Below are positions 58,577-64,000 of a stretch of 64,000 nucleotides of DNA, piece after piece. Source of the DNA: Adineta ricciae (lineage: Eukaryota > Rotifera > Eurotatoria > Adinetida > Adinetidae). A program made the position numbers and the translations under genes. The notes beneath the pieces are model-generated. The model was given only the letters and a program-made list of their open reading frames with translations. It was not told the DNA's origin and did no database searches. Position 1 is the stretch's first letter; each line of letters begins with the position of its first letter. The stretch covers positions 124,001 through 188,000 of the forward strand of contig CAJNOJ010000186.1 in assembly GCA_905250025.1 (NCBI GenBank), read 5' to 3'.

Positions 58577-59527
58577 ATGGGTAAGATTGTATTAACCGGT
58601 TCAACTGGTGCACTTGGCTCGAGAGTTTTACGCTTTCTACTAAAGTTCGGTGTTGATCCAAAAAATGTGATTATTTCTGTTTATAATCCTAATGGTGTCG
58701 ATTCTCAAATAGAGAAGATCGTGTTCGATGTACGTCATGGTGATTATAAGAACAAAGAAACACTTGAAAAAGCTTTTCAAGGTGGGGAAATGTTATTCCT
58801 AATTTCGTCAATTACAGTCAACAAGGAGCGACGAATTGAAGAACATCGAAATGCGATTGATGCAGCTAGGAATGTAGGTATTAGACATATCTACTACACA
58901 AGTACGATCCTCGCAGATGCAGTAGACGTTGAGATAATGAATGCACATTTACATACAGAGAATTTACTGAAATCCTCGCCACTCAAATATACAATTATTC
59001 GTGAAGGTTTCTATTCCGAAGTGTTTCCGCTTTTTCTCGGACATTTCGATGCTAAGACAACTAATGAGATTGTTATACCAGCTGACGGTGGAATTTGTTT
59101 CGTTTCAAGGGATGATCTAGCTGAAGCAACTGCGAAAATATTAATCGAAACAACGGATATTTACGACAATCAAAATGTTGTGCTAACTGGTTCGAAAGCT
59201 TACACATTAAAAGAAACCGCTTCGATTGTTTCGAATGTTTTGAATCGTCATATCCCGATAAAAATTGTTTCATTTGAAGAATATGTTGTTCAACATTCGA
59301 AAACTCAAAATGAAGTATGGATGAAAATATGGGCTGAAATTCATTTAGCTGTGCAACGTGGTGATCTTGCACAGATTGATATGACATTGGAGAGATTATT
59401 GGAACGATTGCCGAAAAATTTCGAACAAACTGTTCGAGAAATGTTAACGAACATCGAGAAAGACCAGGAGGAAACACAAATTAATAATCGGTATGTTCAC
59501 GCATCGACAATCAACAATAAAACTTGA
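58577..59527 (+). CDS. NmrA-like NAD(P)-binding oxidoreductase, haplotype B
   Basis: 316 residues. The first 90 residues are nearly identical to A; changes cluster in the last 60 (LLERLPKNFEQT for LLGRSPKSFEET), outside the nucleotide-binding core. Confidence 0.85.
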   Translation: MGKIVLTGSTGALGSRVLRFLLKFGVDPKNVIISVYNPNGVDSQIEKIVFDVRHGDYKNKETLEKAFQGGEMLFLISSITVNKERRIEEHRNAIDAARNVGIRHIYYTSTILADAVDVEIMNAHLHTENLLKSSPLKYTIIREGFYSEVFPLFLGHFDAKTTNEIVIPADGGICFVSRDDLAEATAKILIETTDIYDNQNVVLTGSKAYTLKETASIVSNVLNRHIPIKIVSFEEYVVQHSKTQNEVWMKIWAEIHLAVQRGDLAQIDMTLERLLERLPKNFEQTVREMLTNIEKDQEETQINNRYVHASTINNKT

Positions 59528-59570
59528 ACACACTTTAAAAAACCTTTCTTTTTTTTATTATAAATAATCA

Positions 59571-60001
59571 TTATTGTCTACTATGTCCACAATTTCCATT
59601 TCCACAGCATTCACTTGGCCCGGGCCATACAAATATATTCGTAACACAAAATAAAACTGCTTTATTACATCGAGCACATGAGTCAAACAGTGCTACACCT
59701 GGTATCCCTATATAAATATCAATGACAGAATGCACATAGGGAAATGTGTCAAAAACGTTTGCTTACATGACCAGCCCCAACTATTTGCACGGCAACCATG
59801 TCTCTTATAACATTCGTCATGACGATCACAACATTGACCCTTCGGACCACAACTAGGAATGATTGCATCACAACCGTGATTATCTCTGGTTTGAACAAAC
59901 ATTCGCATCCAAGCTTCTTCACTCGTGTACATAGTGGAACGAACATAAGGCATGCAAAGTCTTAGATTGGCGAGAAAAACAAGTACGCCTAACAATTGCA
60001 T
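59571..60001 (-). CDS. secreted phospholipase-A2-like protein, haplotype B
   Basis: Exons 60001-59767 and 59707-59571 (235 and 137 bases, as in A). CCDRHDECYKRHGC is unchanged. The intron is 2 bases shorter than in A. Confidence 0.8.
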
Positions 60002-60225
60002 TTTCTGACTGTTCGAAAACAGACACGATGAAAGCAATTTGTGAGTATACGTTTCTTATGATTGCTCTATTCTAAATCCTTGTATGCATATCATGTCAAT
60101 ACGCATCTATTTTCCATCGGAATTACAGAAGGATTTATATAATTGAAATGTTAACATGAATCAGAAAAGGAAACACACGAAAAGCTGAAGAAGATTAACG
60201 AATGAGTTTGAAGGAATTTTTTGAT

Positions 60226-62797
60226 TTAAATTTTCATCGAATGAACGATTGTGTAAATCAGTATAAAAAACCATGCAGATAAGTGTTGATTAACAGTAGA
60301 AGTACCGCCTGCTGCTGTTTTAGTCGTCATTTTCTGTGTCGGATTTGAAGTAGTAACAGAAGAGTTGGATCTCATGGGTAAACTAGTATTTGTACCTAAA
60401 TAATTGCTTGATTTCGACATTGTTTGTCAGAAAAATTGTTTCGCTTACCTAACGCTGTTGATCCTCCTGTTTCGATGTTCAAGCATGATGCTAATATGGA
60501 AAACAAGAATCTTTTATGACACTATTCAAATCATTGAAACATACCACAAAGAAGGGCAAATTTCTGAATACGGTTGTTCTCAATATCAACGACGAGCACA
60601 GCTCCCGTTGAATCCAGTCGGAGGTTTTTGGGACGATAAAGCTGATTTGGCAGTACTCCAAATGTTGAACTTCCAGCGACAACAGTACCATAACTCGATC
60701 CTACCATCCATCTCATAATGCGATCGTTGGAACTGTCCACAATGTATATGTAACCATTCTCATCTCCAACAACTGCTCCTGGATAGCACAGTTGATTGTA
60801 TCCATTATTGCAATTACCTGTTTGTCCTGCCACAGTTCTGCCACTGGTTGCACCCGATAGCCATCTTTGAATTCGATGGTTGTATGTGTCAGCAACATAC
60901 AATGTATTTGAAGCACTCGAGTCGACGAACACTCCGAACGGGTAATAGAATTGGCTTGCTCCCGCTCCATAACTTCCACAAACAGTAGTACCTGTAATTG
61001 GAGAATTCCATCGCACAATGCGATGATTGCAAGTATCAGCTAGCCAGATGTTTGACGAATTCTCCGGTATAAATATGCCATAAGTACAACGAAATTGATT
61101 TTCATTGTTCCCATTTCCATTACCTCCAACAGCGATTGTTCCATTGGGTGCGCCAGGTGACCATTTCATGATACGAGCATTACCACTATCAGCAATGTAA
61201 ATATTACCATTAGCATCTATACTCATAGCATCCACTAAAATCATTTTAACAGTACAATAGTAGTCTATGCACAAGCCAACTTACTGCTATAAAACTGATT
61301 CCATCCCGTACCATAACTACCACTAACTACTGTCGCTCCAACTGTTGAACCCGGAAGAAACCGCTGCACTCGATAATTTCCTGCATCTAACACATAGAGT
61401 GTGCCATTTCGCTCTATAGAAATATCTGAAGGCTCAGTCAGAAGTGTTGATGAATTTCCATTCAGCGACCAAATAGTGTTCGACATAGGCGCTAGAACAA
61501 ACGAAACCATCAGTAATGATACTACCTGCCATTCATCCCTATAAATCTCCAGAGCCTACCAGATGTTGTTGCAGGCGATACTGTTGTTGAGATATTCTGT
61601 GCCGGTGCTAAAACCAAAGAAAATCAATAACAATCTTCATCCAAATATCAACAAGCACAACTCACGACAAGATATAAGGAACTTCTGAATCCGATTATTT
61701 GCTGTGTCAGCAACAAACAAAGATCCATTGGAATCAAAATCAATGTTCATGGGAGCGTATAGCAAATATGCCGCTACGCCGTAATATATGTCACCTGCAA
61801 CAATCATTCCTGAACTTGAGCCAATAGCCCATTGAAGAATACGATTGTTATTTGAGTCAACAATGAACATATTTCGATTATTATCTAATGTGACTGACGT
61901 CGGACACCATAATTGACTGAGACCATTCCCATAATAACCCGTGAATCCAGCTACTGTCGTACCACTAGTAGCTCCAGCTAACCATCTTTGAATGCGGTGA
62001 TTAAATGTATCTGCCACATAAAGTGTATTTGAGTTACTTCCATCGAGAAATATTCCAAATGGATAGGTAAACTGGTCGTCACCAGCTCCACGACTACCAC
62101 ATACTACCATACTACTTGTCGGTGAAATCCATTTTACTATACGATGGTTGCCCGTGTCGGCAATCCAAAGTACTGTTGTGTTGGGATCCAAAAACATTCC
62201 ACTAGAATAGGAGAGTTGATTTACATTGCTACCGAGATCATTTCCGCCAGCCACGACCACTCCAGACGACGCTCCTTGTGCCCATTTCGTAACACGACCA
62301 ATAGCACTATCAAGGATGTATATATTGCCACTATTATCGATACTCATGTCATCCACTGGAAAAACAAACAATACGTGCATATGATAAACTATTCACCAAA
62401 ATCTAAGGAACTTACGACTATAAAACTGATTGAATGCTATGCCTGCACTACCGTTGACAATTGTAGTTCCGATGGTAGAATTTGGAGAAAAGCGTTGCAC
62501 ACGATAGTTGCCACTATCGAGCACATATATGTTTGAATTCTTATCAACACGTACGGCGGTTGGAGAGTAGAGTGTTGATGAATTAGAACCTGATATGCCT
62601 GTACTGCCACCAGCAACTGTTATAGCACTTCTTTGCCATATTGCTGTTGGACATAACATGACGCTTTTACCTAGATCAACGAAAACTCTAAATGTTAATG
62701 ATGTCATCCGTACTATCGATCTTGTTCAATATGTTAAAGCTTACATAGTCACGAAGAATATCAAAATCCATAATTGTGTGAAACATAACTTGATCAT
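60226..62797 (-). CDS. two-module NHL-repeat secreted protein, haplotype B
   Basis: Exons 62797-62745, 62687-62416, 62355-61666, 61607-61560, 61491-61285, 61234-60545, 60490-60449 and 60395-60226; exactly 724 codons (723 residues). Exon 2 uses a normal GTAAGT donor (62415). Exon 5 is 36 bases shorter and exon 7 21 bases shorter than in A, both in frame. In exon 8 a one-base difference shifts the frame, so the protein ends LSAWFFILIYTIVHSMKI, a short hydrophobic tail, instead of the longer tail in A. The signal peptide (LWILIFFVTIVFV) is clearer here. Confidence 0.8.
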
Positions 62798-64000
62798 CGT
62801 AAGGAACTATTCCAATTGCCTTTGGATGGAAAACAAAAAACGACTTCTTCTATATATACTCCTGATTGTTTTACTATTTTCTCATTAAAATATAAATATC
62901 GCAAGATTCGTTTACACTGTTGATAATCCAGCATCTTTCCCAGACATCTTCTTCTCTGCTTTCTTGAACAAATGAATTTTCTTTTTTAATTAAATAAATA
63001 TTCAATGTGACGCAGCTTCTATTATCGAGTTAAATGAGCGTAAGATATTCTTCTGAAAATCACACATTTTACAAATTTTTGCAATCATTGGTGATTCTTT
63101 AACAAAATCATTCTTTTTAAAAACAATCAAGTATTCAATTTCTAAATGATAATTATAGTTGTGAAGTGAAAACGATATCGACACTCTTGATAAGGATCCT
63201 TTCGTCGACGAGAATATCATTTGAAAACCCGTTAAAATGTTATTCTGATAAGAAAAAAAGACATTCAATGTGAACGAACCATTGTTAAATAATTTCCTTT
63301 CATGATATACATCGTAAATAAAGTACAGATATTTTCTTCCAGCCGTCAATTTGTGTCTTTGTAAGAAAACTGAACATTGATTGCTAATCACCATATTTCA
63401 GACAAACGCTCAAAAACCATTGAATTGTGATTGTCACAGAAAGAGAAAAGACAGGAGACAGTTGATGTTCCATTCGATGTATTCGCCGCGTTTGATGGAC
63501 GTTCTTTCCATCACATATTCATTGTTTGACCAATACGGGATCATAATCATCCGATATGTTCATTATATTTTTGCACATGAGTTGAAGGTTAATTCTCTAT
63601 AAGGTTGATAACACAGAACTATCCCGTATGTTTCAGAAGATCTTATTACAATCTATAGCTGTTTATTGGAGCGAAATTGTTCATTCAAGCGTTTATCTTA
63701 ATCAAGCTTCGAATTTCAACAAGGATATTGCATTTATTCATGTGCGTTACAATCAGATGGACGGTGCCAACCTCGATCATTTTAATAGAGAATAATATAC
63801 CTTCCAACTCACAGTCATATGTTGGAAAGAATTTTTACTTCCAAATTTATTTTTGTATTGAAATCTGTCTTTACTGTTTCTTTTATGGGCAATAAAGTAT
63901 AAACTTCAATAACAATTCGCAAACAGAACACACGCACCATGCATGCCTTTTTATTTTCATTTGTATGTTTGATCAACAGAAGTATGGGAAAAAACCAACT
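62798..64000. other. spacer, no gene called
   Basis: Allelic to 41408-42576. A 130-codon minus-strand frame at 63394-63002 is open here but broken in A, so it is not called. Confidence 0.4.

Noticed and set aside
63002-63394. 130-codon minus-strand ORF in haplotype B
   Set aside because: The A counterpart is interrupted in several places and no domain is recognised.
14237-64000. Real tandem segmental duplication of 7-20 kb blocks
   Set aside because: Junctions are Ns, one pair of ends is an exact overlap, and divergence looks allelic; contig misplacement is simpler.
1-64000. Retroelements, tRNA or rRNA genes, CRISPR arrays
   Set aside because: No reverse-transcriptase or integrase motifs, long terminal repeats, tRNA arms or regular spacer arrays were seen by eye; small or degraded ones could be missed.

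Overview
The window looks like nuclear DNA of a bdelloid rotifer (Adineta or Rotaria type). It is AT-rich, with short GT-AG introns (mostly about 45-110 bp). Many genes encode extracellular beta-propellers of the style abundant in bdelloids: Kelch repeats of the TGxMxxAR...NSAELYDP type, NHL repeats, and FG-GAP/VCBS repeats of the DFNxDxxxDL type. These often sit behind a signal peptide or a single membrane anchor and a Ser/Thr-rich linker. The species call is inference from family style; no marker gene is present.

Most of the window is present twice. 5678-14235 pairs with 14237-21747, and 21747-42576 pairs with 45355-64000, in the same gene order and with the same intron positions. In one 180-base stretch compared by hand there were 6 differences. 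The joins are single Ns (14236, 16749, 45173, 52923) and one 64-base N run (19410-19473). The last 181 bases before the N at 14236 (14055-14235) are identical to the first 181 bases after the N at 45173 (45174-45354). The simplest reading is that haplotype B is 1-14235 continuing at 45174-64000, and that a haplotype A contig (14237-45172) was scaffolded into the middle of it. I use A and B in that sense below.

Layout of one haplotype, left to right: a Kelch gene and an NHL-Kelch fusion gene (seen in B only); a decayed NSF-like AAA+ ATPase; two AIG1/GIMAP-like GTPases with C-terminal prenylation motifs; a decayed EGF-7TM receptor whose exon start is duplicated as a palindrome; a small hairpin element; a membrane-anchored FG-GAP protein; a 70-residue unknown; an RTA1-like 7TM protein; a secreted apple/FG-GAP protein; a DUF4326 protein; a secreted S9 serine peptidase; a four-pass membrane protein; a decayed LamG receptor; a UAS/F-box protein; an NmrA-like oxidoreductase; a secreted phospholipase-A2-like protein; and a two-module NHL protein. 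A alone then continues into a vWA protein, a small dual-acylation candidate and a truncated unknown gene.

Functionally the window is dominated by cell-surface or secreted recognition modules. Phase-1 introns separate the modules, which would allow exon shuffling. There is also a ubiquitin-linked adaptor and a pair of membrane-targeted immune-type GTPases. I saw no tRNA, rRNA, CRISPR array or intact retroelement. All exon models are mine from GT/AG signals, phase matching and agreement between haplotypes.
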